From NCBI RefSeq assembly GCF_949628215.1, contig NC_134277.1, positions 27,107,179 through 27,171,178 on the forward strand: DNA of 64,000 nt. Direction: 5' to 3'. Position 1 is the stretch's first letter; each line of letters opens with the position of its first letter. The DNA is from Phalacrocorax aristotelis (Eukaryota > Chordata > Aves > Suliformes > Phalacrocoracidae). The notes under the pieces are model-generated. The model worked only from the letters and a program-made list of their open reading frames with translations. It was not told the DNA's origin and searched no databases. The translations under genes and the position numbers were made by a program. Positions 50,301 through 62,395 of the stretch are shown piece after piece.

Positions 50301-51660
50301 AGCCCAGTTGAGAGTTGCCCAGGGACTAGACTTGGAAATGCTGTAAAATCTAGAAGATGACCAGTTTTTTCCAGTACATCTGTTGCAGACCCTGGGGAAG
50401 TCTAAATGCAGAGTGGACACATGTGCCCTGAATAGTGCTAACATCCCTGAGAGCATTTCAGGGAAAGGGTGGAGAGGTGATGTCTCTTCTACTTGCCTGT
50501 CTTGTATACCATGTGTGGTGATCACGAACAGCTCATCAACCTTCTTTGGCAAGGTCCCTCTGAGGACAGTCCAGGTTTCCCTTCCTGTCACTTTCTAGAA
50601 ACTGTACCAAGAAAGGTAACAAATGGTGAGGGGAAACTGCCACTTTCCTAGGTCTTGAGAGGCTTAAACCAGCTTTGATGTCTCCCTGTTGTAGTAGTTG
50701 TAGTTGCTAAAAGAAATATTTATATTTGATTCATTGCATCTGTGGTAGTAGTTGTGGGTGGGTGGAGAATAAGGACATCCTACAGGAAGTAAGAAAATTA
50801 ATGTGCTTTCAAAATTTTCCTGTACCTTTCTTTTTTTACTTTCTAAATTAAAGATTTTAGACATAAGTAGTCAAAGGTCTTTCTGTAGGAATGTCTGTGT
50901 TAATAAGAGTGGCTGATATGCCGGAATGCTGTGCTGCCATTCAGTGAGACCTGGACAGGCTGGAGAGCTGGGCCGAGGGGAACCTCATGAAATTCAACAA
51001 GAGCAAGTGCAAGGTCTTGCACATGGGGAGGAACAACCCCATGCACCAGTACAGGCTGGGGGCTGAACTACTGGAAAGCAGCTCCGCTGAGAAGAACCTG
51101 GGAGTGCTGGTGGATGACAGGTTGACCCTGAGCCAGCACTGTGCCCTTGTGGCCAAGGCGGCCAACAGTGTCCTGGGCTGCATTAAAAGCAGTGTGGCCA
51201 GCAGGTCGAGGGAGGTTATCCTCTCCCTCTACTCTGCCCTAGTGAGACCACATCTGGAGTACTGTGTCCAGTTTTGGGCCCCCCCAGTTTAAGAAGGGTG
51301 TGGAACTGCTTGAGCAAGTCCAGCGGAGAGCTACGAAGATGATCAGGGGACTGGAGCATCTACCTTATGAGGACACGGTTTGTTTAGCCTGGAGAAGGGA
51401 AGACTGAAGGGGGAATCTTATAAATGCTTATAAATATCTAAAGGGTGGGTGTCAAGAGGATGGGGCCGGACTCTTTTCAGTGGTGCCCAACATTCTGTGA
51501 TTCTGTGAATAACTTTTAAAATTTAATTTTCAAATCTAGATCATCGACAAGGAGATTAATCCCTTTGTGGACAAGTGGGAAGAGGAAGGACAGTTCCCAG
51601 CACATAAAGTATTTAAAATCCTGGGACAGGCTGGATTCCTTGGTGTGGATAAGCCAACAG
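32038..51660 (+). CDS. Acyl-CoA dehydrogenase-family protein, first two coding exons (partial gene)
   Basis: Flavin-dependent acyl-CoA dehydrogenases catalyse the first, alpha-beta dehydrogenating step of acyl-CoA oxidation, usually in mitochondria. Exon 1 (153 bases) and exon 2 (121 bases) join in phase 0 to give 91 residues plus a split codon; the remaining exons are beyond the right edge. Residues 1-35 are Arg/Ala/Gly-rich with few acids, like a mitochondrial targeting peptide. The rest ([19 protein letters not shown], then [15 protein letters not shown] and GQAGFLGV) has the N-terminal helical pattern of the family, before the usual YGG stretch. The closest match from memory is the invertebrate and fish 'probable acyl-CoA dehydrogenase 6' type, so no symbol is given. 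Family membership is solid; exact subfamily is uncertain. Confidence 0.82.
32315..32340. repeat. C26 homopolymer
   Basis: Twenty-six consecutive C on the plus strand, in the GC-rich start of intron 1. G26 on the other strand can form G-quadruplexes. The exact length is suspect in any assembly. Confidence 0.95.
32818..33392 (+). mobile_element. CR1 LINE, 5'-truncated 3' part
   Basis: It preserves the end of CR1 ORF2 ([13 protein letters not shown], then [38 protein letters not shown] and HWSRLP as translated pieces) and a 3' end reading TTGATGATCCTCATGGTCTT to GTTCTATGAG. Frameshifts separate the pieces. It is the same subfamily as the copy at 62396. A dead copy. Confidence 0.9.
42591..44010 (-). 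mobile_element. CR1 LINE with partial reverse transcriptase
   Basis: The longest CR1 copy in the window (about 1.4 kb), 5'-truncated within the reverse transcriptase. It ends at 42591 with two ATTCTATGA units on the minus strand. One frame runs from 44057 to 43257, beginning in flanking DNA, and holds the palm-domain motifs listed separately. The rest of ORF2 continues in other frames (43091-42885 and 42973-42680), so it is broken by frameshifts. Confidence 0.93.
43257..44002 (-). pseudogene. CR1 reverse transcriptase fragment, inactive
   Basis: Translates to [20 protein letters not shown], then [12 protein letters not shown], motif A as [28 protein letters not shown], and the catalytic motif as FADN (43427-43416) where CR1 and other reverse transcriptases have FADD. 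It lacks the endonuclease and N-terminal part, and the frame is lost soon after SNPGCT. It serves only as a marker of an old insertion. Confidence 0.9.
44011..50905 (+). other. Dehydrogenase intron 1, central-right non-coding part
   Basis: About 6.9 kb with no recognised exon, mobile element or RNA gene. The longest frames (45438-45818 minus, 50064-50591 minus) are GC-richer pockets but show no domain. Confidence 0.6.
50906..51508 (+). mobile_element. CR1 LINE copy A, directly before exon 2
   Basis: Translated pieces [38 protein letters not shown] and [20 protein letters not shown] identify the C-terminal part of CR1 ORF2, followed by a short 3' end ATTCTGTGATTCTGTGAA. The stretch after GTGCCCAA jumps directly to the terminal repeat, so the last part of the usual 3' region is deleted. 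The first 445 bases are near-identical to the inverted copy at 53838-54283. Confidence 0.93.
51540..51660 (+). CDS. Acyl-CoA dehydrogenase-like coding exon 2
   Basis: The acceptor CAAATCTAG ends at 51539 and the donor GTAGGAGAG begins at 51661. The 121-base exon encodes [17 protein letters not shown], then [20 protein letters not shown] and KPT plus the first base of a split codon (G). Phase 0 entry fits exon 1. The next codon should be completed in an exon beginning in phase 1 that was not found before 64000. Confidence 0.88.
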
Positions 51661-53429
51661 GTAGGAGAGTGTGTAACTCCTGTGTGTTGATGTTGATGGT
51701 GATAGACTCATTATATCATCTCAAATAACTTTTGCCCCAAATTAAAACATGGTTCAGAATTCAGTGCAGAGTTTCAGTCACAGGCATGCTGGTTACCAAC
51801 TGTTCAAGTACAGAAAATGATGTTGCCGAGTACTCAAGTTGGTATTCTCCTAAACAGAAATGTTAAAACCAATGTGATTGTTATTTTAAAGTCAGTGAAA
51901 TGAACATCACTTCAATTTTCAACATACAATCTGTATAATGACTTTTATCTTGACATGTATGGAATAATCTTTATCCTTACTACAGAAACCACAATTTGAA
52001 GGCAGTGAAACTGCTGTAAGATTTGGCCTATTATACTTCCTTAACCTGTAACCTCTACATCACTGTAATGTATTCTGTCTCGCCATTCAGAGGATGAGGT
52101 TTGTGTGGGTTTTAGACCATTATATCCTAGACTGTCTTTAAACTGCACTATTCCAGCGTACAGAAGCATGTACAGAACAAGAAGCTGATGATACACACAG
52201 GAAGGACAGAGCAGGTTTCATGTGTACACATATTTATTGGTAAGGGAAAAAGTCAAGAAGTCCAGAGGAGTAGGAGGTATTTCTGCTCTTCAACTAAAAT
52301 ACATATTCCCCTAGGTTTTTTGTTTGTATGTGATGTAATGTATAATTGTTTTCTTTTCAAATGCTATTGTTACGTGTTCCTGTCAGAATTGTCTCGGGTT
52401 TTTTTCTCTCCATTTTCTTATTCGTAGTTAAAAAGTTTAAATCAAAAGAAAGTTTGTGTAAGCAAAACCTTTGACAATCTTGGTGAATTCAGAGCAACCC
52501 AAAGTGACAACATTTGGACAGTTAACTGCAGATAATCATCTATATGGAGCAACTCGCACAACCTTAGCTGTGCCACACCACATCATTATGTTGCCAAGGG
52601 ACAGGGTTTGAACCGTGGAACAAATTATGTCTTTCTACCACTTACTTTCAGAGAAATTTTTTCCTCTTGAAATGAACTTTCATGTCCTTATACATTCCAG
52701 TGTGGAAGGTTTTTTTCTCTAACTGTTCAGCTGTTGGAGCTTGCAGAACTGTTTAGCTGTGATTGTCTGACAAATCCAATTAGGTCTGAGCCGGTATTTC
52801 TTTACAAAAATGCTTACAGTTTGAGTTTTATACAGTAAGATGTATTTAAAGGACAAATAGGATTACTGGGGAGGGAGAAACCACCTCTGCCTTCTGCTAC
52901 AATTGTTTGATAGGCAGATTTGAAATCTGTCTCAGTGGGGTCTCCTTCACACTGCTAATATTCACGTTGGTTGTAATAATGGTGTGTCGTATTGCTGCCT
53001 GATTACAGCCCTGTCTTGTTATATACATCTCATGGCATGTGGAGGCCTTGGCTGGGGTAAGGAACCTCAGTGCTGAGCACGCTGCGCATAAAGTATTGTG
53101 GAGGTGGGAACTTTGTATGACACACAAAATAGCTAGGACAAGAAATAACGTGAGTGAAATCTAGCAAAGAAGGGACTTGCAGAGGCAAAGGTGTGCACAG
53201 CAGGTTGCATGCACTGACTACGCTTGTTATACTCATGATTGAGAATATTTTAGCCTTGGCTTTGATGCTTGTGTCTAGCTGTTGATCTAATTTGTTGAGC
53301 CTCTGCAGCTGGATTTTAAAAAAGCTATAAAAAAAAGGATAAAAGTCTCAGTCATGCATGGTCAGTCTCAGTTCATCTTCTGGAACAAGGTATTGTTGGG
53401 TAACAGAAAAATGTACCAACTCCCTGTGA

Positions 53430-54330
53430 GATCACAGAATCACAGAACCACAGAATGGCAGGGGTTGGAAGGGACCTCTGAGGATCATCTTGTCCAACCC
53501 CCCTGCTTGAGCAGGCACACCCAGAGCAGGGGGCACAGGAACGCATCCAGGCGGGGTTTGAATGTCTCCAGGGAAGGAGACTCCACAACCTCCCTGGGCA
53601 GCCTCTTCCAGTGCTCTGTCGTCATCACAGGAAAGAAGTTTTTTCTCACGTTTAGCTGGAACTTCCTGTGTTCCAACTTGTTGTGCCCATCATCCCTTGT
53701 GCTGTCATTGGGCACCACTGAAAAGAGCCTAGTCCCATCATCCTGACACCCACCCTTTAGGTATTTATAGGTATTGATGAGATCCTTCCTCAGTCTTCTC
53801 TTGTCCAGGCTGAACAAACACAATACTCTCAGCCTTTCCTCATAAGGTAGATGCTCCAGTCCCCTGATCATCTTCGTAGCTCTCCACTGGACTTGCTCAA
53901 GCAGTTCCACACCCTTCTTAAACTGGGGGGGCCCAAAACTGGACACAGTACTCCAGATGTGGTCTCACTAGGGCAGGGTAGAGGGAGAGGATAACCTCCC
54001 TCGACCTGCTGGCCACACTGCTTTTAATGCAGCCCAGGACACTGTTGGCCGCCTTGGCCACAAGGGCACATTGCTGGCTCAGGGTCAACCTGTCATCCAC
54101 CAGCACTCCCAGGTTCTTCTCAGCGGAGCTGCTTTCCAGTAGTTCAGCCCCCAGCCTGTACTGGTGCATGGGGTTGTTCCTCCCCATGTGCAGGACCTTG
54201 CACTTGCTCTTGTTGAATTTCATGAGGTTCCCCTCGGCCCAGCTCTCCAGCCTGTCCAGGTCTCACTGAATGGCAGCACAGCCTTCTGGTATATCAGCCT
54301 CTCCTCCCAGCTTGGTATCATATGCCTTTG
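53430..54330 (-). mobile_element. CR1 LINE copy B, inverted relative to copy A
   Basis: Same subfamily as copy A, with a full-looking 3' end at 53430 (three ATTCTGTG/GTTCTGTG-type units on the minus strand) and reading ORF2 pieces such as [18 protein letters not shown] and [20 protein letters not shown]. The frame breaks at the same seven-C stretch (GGGCCCCCCCAGTTT) as in copy A. About 900 bases long, 5'-truncated. Confidence 0.94.
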
Positions 54331-57300
54331 CAGCATTCAGTTGTGCAATAGAATGTCACCAGATCGAGCTTTGCCCTGTAACGGTATAGTACCACCAGGC
54401 ACATCCCCAAAGTACTGAAACTTTCTCATGATGCCAAATGAAAGTCAAGTGTGTAGCAGCATAGTTTCAACAGCAGGACTTTGGCAAAGCCTGAAATTCT
54501 TCATCCTTCTACAGAGTGCTTATGCTTGCTTGTGATTGTGATTAGTGTGTACCGGTAGTAGTAATTTAAAATAAAATTGTGCTTAGCCACTTCTATTATT
54601 TAACTGCTGTGTGCAGAGGAAGAGAGACATTAAGAGATTTGAAGAAGCCAAGAGCAGCTGGGAGCTTTGGGGGAGGGGAGAGGAGTTTGGGAGAGGTATG
54701 GAGAAGAGAGGTTAAGTGATTTGAGGAGAGCATTCACAATGCGGAGCCATGTCGGTAACAACCTGCCCTACTTTCTCTTTCCAGCACAAACCAAAATTAC
54801 AATTCTCATGCTGTATCCCTTCAAACCCAGATCATAAAGCATTCTGTTTAAAGAAGACTAAGTTTTTCAAGTGAATTCACTTTAGTAGCAACTACAATTT
54901 TGAAATATAAAGTTTTTCTGATTTTGTTTTCCAGGGTCATTCTGTCGAGTATTTTCGCCCCCTCCCTCCCTGCTCTAAAATTAATTATAACGCTTTCTGA
55001 TTGGGCAGAAACGGGTCACAAACTTGTTTTGCTTAGATAGAAGGAAACATCTGTTGGATTTCAGATTTGTTGAAACTGGACTTTTTCCTGTGTAAACACC
55101 ATTCCTATTATGAACAATGAGCTGCTTAATGGGAGTCAGGTTTTTAAAAGAGCATGCCTTACATGTGTCCCTTATCATTGGAAACTTTGTGTGGAGAACT
55201 GATTTGGGGCACTATTTGTATTGCAAAGGCTCAAGGCTCCATCAGTTCCCGCCATATGCAGTTGCAGGCTACAAACTTGTCAGGGTTTTTCCTGTATATT
55301 TTTTTCACAGTTGTTTATGCTTGTAGTGAATATTGGCTGTAGTACAGTAGTTCAGGGTGTTAGTTGAGGGGGGCCATGTAAACATTATAGGCAAGGCCCA
55401 GCCATGCACCCATAATTGGAGAATCCTGAAGATATCAGTGGATTTAACTTGCTGCACTGTCTGGTCAGTCAACTGCCAGAGAAGGATTTTTCTTTTTGAA
55501 CCATTTCTCTGCTCTGGTATTCTTTATACGACTCAAAAACTGTGCATACACTGGTTTTCCTTGGGCAAAACTGTGTGTTGTTCTATTAGGAAATTCTTCC
55601 TATTAGTAAAATATATGCTGAAAAATGAACATTTTTCATGCATAAAAAGTGTCTTTTTGCTCTATGCAAAATGTGTTTTACAGATTCACGCAGCTCAGCC
55701 TGAAATATTTAGTTTGAAGGAGAAAAACCGCCAACATCTCTATATACTTATTATTCTTCATTTATGTTTACTGTGTGTTTCTCCTCAAATTATAAAGTTT
55801 CTGGGATATTGAGGTACTGACAGTCCCAAAACTAAGTGCAGAAAATATTAGGGTAGGCAGCAAAAATATTTTAAACTGTCTTGGTAGTTGGCCATTGTCT
55901 ATTTTGCTGAGGGAAGTGGTCAAGACATATTCTTTGGAGTGCTTTATGTGCAGATTAGATGAGATATTGGAGTAAAAGCTGAAAAGATCTATGCAGTCAT
56001 TTGTGATCTTATGGTTTATGAATCAAAGGCTTGGCTGTTGCTAAATTTTAGGATGTGTTGCCAAAGACAGAGGCTCAAAATGTACTGTTATGTGCCTTTG
56101 TATGCCAACGCAGATGACTGAAAGTTGTTTTTATCAGGTGATGGAAAAGTACAGGAATCCTGTAAAGGCTCAGGAAAAGCAAAGAGGACGGGGGAAAAAG
56201 TTTGTAAGAAGACAGTGTCTGCTGTCCCGCATATTCACATAGCATCACTGTGAGACACGAGTGATAATGATGCCCCTGCCTGTGGGTATTTCATTAGTAG
56301 TTTCACTGGCAGTTCTGTAGGAATATTTAGCAGAATGCATTACCACATAGAACTAAGTTTGACAGGTATGTCCAAATAGTAGCCTTCATTTATTCCTGTC
56401 AAACACTTAGCAGTGCACTTGCAGAAATATGTTCTTAAATATATCAGGAAAATCAGGAAACTATGCGGTAAGACTTGTACATGGATGGGAAAGTATAGTT
56501 TTACACTATCTCCTTCCCCTACTGCAGCGAAATACTCTGGATACGGTACTGGAGAAACTAATAAGCAGTACGTTCTTGTCACTTGAGGCAGATAAGCATC
56601 TGATGAAACAAACCAAATGTTTCAAATGATTGATTGCGCTGCAGTTGGAAAATGATGCAGTATCTTTCTTAAGAAAAGCCCGTCTGTTGCAAGTGTCTGT
56701 GTGTTGAATGTGGGAGTATAAATCTATATTATCCTCTAAGGTTAATGTTGTTGTTGTCTTCATGAGTATGCATTTCTCTGGTAAGGTGAGACCTTATGAG
56801 AGTTTGGGAGTGGAGAGTCACTTGGAAAGAATGTGTGGGGTTCTTTCTTTTTAATTTTTTCCCTTTCTGTAATACTAAGCCTCATTATTATATGGAATGA
56901 GCAAAAGAAGGACCTGGGAGGAGTGGTGAATTCTGTCACTAGAAGGGGGCTTAGTAGCTCAGGTGAAACAGGGTTTTAGGACTTCTAAGAGAGTAAACAT
57001 TTTCAGGTGTGTTTATGGATAGAAGCTAAAAGGTGCATATTTGTTGGAAGAGAATTCATTTGCTCCAAACCATTTTTGTATAGCAGGAGCGGACCAGCTG
57101 CAATGCTTGTGCTTGGTTTAGTAGAGTTAAGCCTAGCCAGCTGAACTTACTGCTTGATCTTTATCTCATTTACAGAGGAGCACAGTAGCAGTTAGTAATA
57201 GTTGCATTTTATACATTTGAGAGAGAAGCCATTGTGCCACATTTTCCGGTACCAATGAGCCGGTAAATCAGCACTCTGAACTGTTTACCAGCTATGAGAT

Positions 57301-60300
57301 ATACCTGGTTTGCAATCAAGAAATAATCTTGATAAGTCTCTAAAAAATGATAGACCAAAACTAGTTGCTGCTTTATTTGAATAAAATTGATGACAAAGTT
57401 AGTGATGGACGGCAGTGGTTTGGAGACCTCAATCAGATAAGAAATTTCAGGTGCTTGTCTGACATTCTGAATTTGGTGGATTGGATTGAAATCTCAGGAA
57501 AACACATTTTTATATGTGTAAATACCAGTTCTGTGTGGGTGAGATTTTTTTCCCTGCACCTCTTGTGAAATGTTGACGATTCAAGTCCCGTCTAGCATCT
57601 TGCAAATACAGGATGAAATGCAATTGAAAATGATAAGGGGGAGACAGTTTGTTTGCTGCACTCCACAGATCATCATATATTTTTGATCAGACAAGGAAAT
57701 GAATGCTTGAGTTCATCTTTGGTTTTTCTTGACTCTGCACGTGACTTGGAAACATGAGGGCTTCATTCCTCCTGGCTGGTTAGGAAGTGCTGCAGTACCT
57801 CTGGGAACAGCTTGTTCAGCTGTCAACAACAGTTTTGTAGAAACATCCAGCAGAGAACAGACTTACTGAAGGACAGCGAGTCTTTGTGGAAGAGATAATC
57901 TTCCTTTAAATGTGTTGTTGATAGAGGGATTGGATTAGTTCCTGGGATTCTTCTTTTGTACTTGAGATAAGGCAGATCCTTGCACCTGTGGCTTGTAATG
58001 CAGGACTCAGCAGTAACTCACCCAGTTCAGGAGTGCATATGCCAATACCTTAGGGGCAGACTAGGAATTTCTGAAATCTGATACGTGTACCAACCGCTGG
58101 TACTTAGAGGTTATGTCAAAATGGTATTGAGAAAGAAATTAGAAATTCCTCTTTCCTGGGAGAAGTCAGAAATATGTAACTGGGAACAAATGCTTGGCAA
58201 CATACATGAAATTAAGCGCTTGAGCTCTTGACACACAGTTGTCTCATGGTGTACCTGCCGTGTCAAATTTTCTTCTGTGTATTACAGCCTTTGCACAGAC
58301 TGGCAGATACACGTGGTGTCTTGAAGCTGACTAGGAGCTCTTAGTTGCTTTAGATAAAGACAGTTGCAAGCAGCTGTCACTGTTCTGTCCCCATTCTGCA
58401 CGACATGCGAGGTTGTGCTCTGGGTGGTGCAGGAGAGTCTGTCCTCCTCTCTTATATTTGACTTCAGGTTAAGCATGGACCAAGTTGAGTGCTTTGCATG
58501 AGGCTTGTCAGTGAATTTTCAAGGTTGCACAAAACTGTATGGATTCGCATACCAAGTATGTGTCTTTAGGGGAATGCAGTCCAAAATGCAGATGGAAAAG
58601 TAAAGGTACAGCTGTGATGTTGTTGGAAGGTCACACTGAAATGAGGTGTCAGAGCGACAACGTCAGTTTCCAGAATCCAAACTGTGGTCCTATCGACTGC
58701 CTAACTGGTTCTGACTTTTTTGTGTACCAATGCATTATGGAGAAGTTGCAACATTAATAGTTTTCTTTCTTCTATAAAAACACAAGGGGAGGACCTGCAT
58801 ACTGCTGTGAGGTCCAGGTGCTGAATCAGGAGCCAGATCTATCCTGTGGGAGAGAACTAATTTGACTAGTTGGCACTGAACTGGACCAAAAGTCACATGG
58901 TATTTCTCAATATAATATCATGATAAAACACTGGAAGAAGCAGTCAAGACTCTTAGTATTTTCTTGTGATCTCTTATTTGGAGGTCAGCCTGTTTCAGAA
59001 GCTGTGCACTGAACACTTTTAGAGTTGAATACTTAGTTAACTTTTGTGACTTCCTTGGTTTATCCTTGTTCATGTTTTTGTTTTCCTCCTGTTCCCATGC
59101 TTCTGAAAGTCTCTGTATATAACTTTGGTTTGAATTTCCTTCAGTTTTGTAGAAAATTGTTGGGTTTGGGGGTTTTTGAAGAGGTAAATCTGCTAAAAAT
59201 GTGGTGTTCTTAATTTTATAACTGTGAATAGGAAAAGAGTGCACACTAAAGAGAGCAGCTGAATAGACTAAAGAAATATGAAATATTATAAAAGAATATG
59301 GGGATTGAGACATTAAGTAAGACATACTGTTTGGGAGTTTCCATTAGAGGAGTTGAGTTTATCCTTTACTTCTGTAGATTGAATGACAAGACTGTTTCTT
59401 GACAAAGCATGTGCCAATTAACAAGCTTATACTAAAATAAAGTTATAAGTCTCTCTAATTTACACATAACTGTCTTTTCCCAGTCTCAAAAGTTTGGTGC
59501 TACATTCTTGACATCCGTCGTATACCGAGATAGCATAATCAGAAAGCTTCCTGAAAAGTATAAATGCACCTTTTACACTTTAAGACATGCCAGTACACTG
59601 AGTGTGGTGAGCGTGGGAAAATTATCTTTGTGAAAAGTAAGCTTGATTCGCTTTTAACTTTCAGGAGCGAGGGCTGATTTTTTTTTTTCCTGGGGCTGAA
59701 ATGGGGAAAAATATTATGGAACAGTCATTCTCAGGTTGACATGGAAAATCTCTGAAGAGCTGTTGACTTGTCAACGCTTGCAGATCCCTTAGGTCAATAA
59801 CCAAATAATTTCTTGACAAACGCTCTGTTTCATAACATTTCCCAGGAGCTGCAGGGTTCGGTGATGCCTGGGGGCTGGCAGTCTCCCAGGGGGTGGCCAG
59901 GCTGAGCTGTGCCTGGAGCTTGGACCTACCACAAGGAACTTGCCTGTTGGTCTGACCTGCAAGTTTCTGTCCCAGCAAGTGCTCAGGGTTCTTGCTTGAT
60001 GCATAAAATTATTTAGCCTGGAGTCTTCTGGACATCACTAAATAAGTAATCGTTATTTTGGCTTATTTTCACATGAATAAGGATTATTCATGGGTCAGAG
60101 AGTTTTTTCAGTTAGGTTCATTGTCCTGTTCCTAGAGACCATAAATGGTCTGCCAAGCAGACAGCTTCTCAGCAAAGCACTTAGCTGCTTAAACATTGTG
60201 GTTAAAGAAAATAAGATTTGAGAGTTTCCTTAGCTAAAAGAATAAATAAATCTAGAATGCGAGTTTATCCAGTCTTTGAAAATCTACCATAAAACAAATG

Positions 60301-62395
60301 TTTGGACTTTTTCTGACAGACAGTGTATTCCTGGCAGTTAACAGGGTTGACCAGAAAAGCTAGTGCTCCTTGGCCTGTAGCTACTCCTCAAACCTTTGAT
60401 CATGCAGCACAAGATACTTTTTGCCTTTTCTTTAAATATATGCTTAAATGCATTAAATGCCTTGTCTTATTGCTCTGGTTCCTAAGTGCTCACACTTCAA
60501 CTGTTTTTTCTCATGTAATCTATAGTGTCCAAGGAGAACTACGCAAACATTATTTCCTGCAAACTGTAATCCAACATAGAGGGAACATTGATATGATTAA
60601 TTGATAGCTATTTTTCTTAGAATTTTGAATGAAAGCAAAGGAAATTTTTTTATTTGTGCTCAAGTTTTTCAGACTTTCCTTTTCTGTGCACCTCCTAGGA
60701 CCAAAAAGAATATAAGCAAATGTGCATTTTTGAAGCTGCTGTGGGATCGGTTTGTTTGGTTTGGGTTTTTTTTTGTTTGGTTGGTTTGTTTTAAGTCCTG
60801 CTTAGGTAAGATGCTGTCTCTGCACACTAACATCAACATGCCGGAAGTTTAATGTAGTAGTCGGTTTTGTTTATCTGGTCTCCTACACGTTTTAAAAGCA
60901 TCTTTAAGTGGAAACGCACACAGTTAACATCCAAGGCAAACTGGATCAGGTGTCACTGCAGTTTCCATGCACAATGCAATGTAAAACAACTCGTGGGAAA
61001 ATACCAACCCCAAGGCTCTGTGAAGCTGTATCAGCCTTTAGGGGTGGAAGGAGCACTGAGCAGGACTGGTGGATTGGGCGTGCTGGGAAGAGTTTGTTGC
61101 AGTCTTGCCTCTGCGCTGTGGTGCCAGTGAAATCTGAGTGGCTGTGTCAGTTACTTTGCGGCTGACCTTGTTGGCGGAGATCTTGTGAGGAGACGCGTCA
61201 GAAGTTTATTGGGGCAGAGGTCGTGGAGTGGGCACAGGATACCAGGTTTCAGAGGGAAGAAGCTGCAAGGTGGTGTGAAGATTTAATGCTTTTATTGCAG
61301 GTGGGTTTGGTTTTGTGCTGTCATTTCAAAGTCATGATCATGTGGAGGCAATACAGCTTTACCCTGTTTGAAGAGAAGAAAACAAAGAATAGGAAAAGTG
61401 TGTGTCAGTTTAAAAAAAGAATAATGAAAAAGGCAGGGTGAATTAAAACTTCATTTTTCTATTATTTTCCTTCTGTTCACTCAAGAAACCTTTTAAATAA
61501 CTTAATCTTCTAGGTTTTTTCAGTAACTTAAAAGAGCTTGGAGCCTTTTTGCAATGCAGAGGGTTGTTAAAAAGTATCTGTTTAAGTATTTGAAGTGTTG
61601 GCCAACTGTGAAGGGTAGCGGTAAGGAAAGTGTTCTCCTAAACACCAGAACAGTACACACTGAAATATGATACCACTTTTCTGTAACACAGAATCAGTTC
61701 TGAAATCACACCTCAATGTCAGGTTTTTTCTTGTTTTTGTTTTTTTTTGTTTCTCAAGCAGATGCATGGGAGACCATTTGGGACAGATAAAGTATTTCTT
61801 TCGGGACAGTGGTATTTCCTGAAGAACATGCCTGTTTGTTTCCTTTCTGCCTTTCCTGGGGTAGCCTAGAAGGGCTGGTTTCTCAGTCATCTCTAGTGCA
61901 ATAGCTATTGTTTTCCATAAGACCACAAACGCTCTCTGTGGTCCTGTCTGCTCTGGGAAATGACTTCAGTGCTGGGAAGCAGGAGCCAGGATCGCAGCAC
62001 AGCTCTGGAGGAGGGCAGGGCCTTTTTTTTCAAGAAACCTTTGAAACACCATCACCTGTGTATGTGCACTTTCCTTGAGCTTGTAAAGCTAGCAGAAAAT
62101 GTGCATTTGCCCAGAACCTGAAGCATTTACAGGTTAGCTTCACTTGTACAGCTGAACGGGGAAACAAAGGGCAGAATTAATGGAATATTTCCGTGAATGA
62201 TTCTCACAGGGGCAGGTATTTGAGGTTTTTTTTATGGCATCATTAAATCGTTTCAAAATCTCTGAAGATTACTTTAGTCAGCATTTCTTCTGCTTCCTAT
62301 CCTGTACATCAGAGGAAATGAATGAGACTGTTATGTTCATTCTCACTTTATTATTCAAGAACTGGGGTCTCTCAGCAGAGTAGAAGATCAGTGAA

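Larger units (their letters stand above)
32191..51539 (+). other. Dehydrogenase intron 1 (about 19.3 kb)
   Basis: GT-AG intron carrying CR1 copies at 32818-33392, 42591-44010 and 50906-51508 and a C26 run at 32315-32340. The parts between (33393-42590 and 44011-50905) hold no recognised gene. Frames up to about 120 codons there show no domains. BET1, which follows GNG11 in human, was not seen here. Confidence 0.75.

Noticed and set aside
50987-51292. 101-codon frame as a host gene ([18 protein letters not shown])
   Set aside because: It is the C-terminal part of CR1 ORF2 and recurs almost identically in the inverted copy at 53918-54223.
57570-57600. tRNA-like TTCAAGTCC box
   Set aside because: No A box or cloverleaf partner could be found around it.
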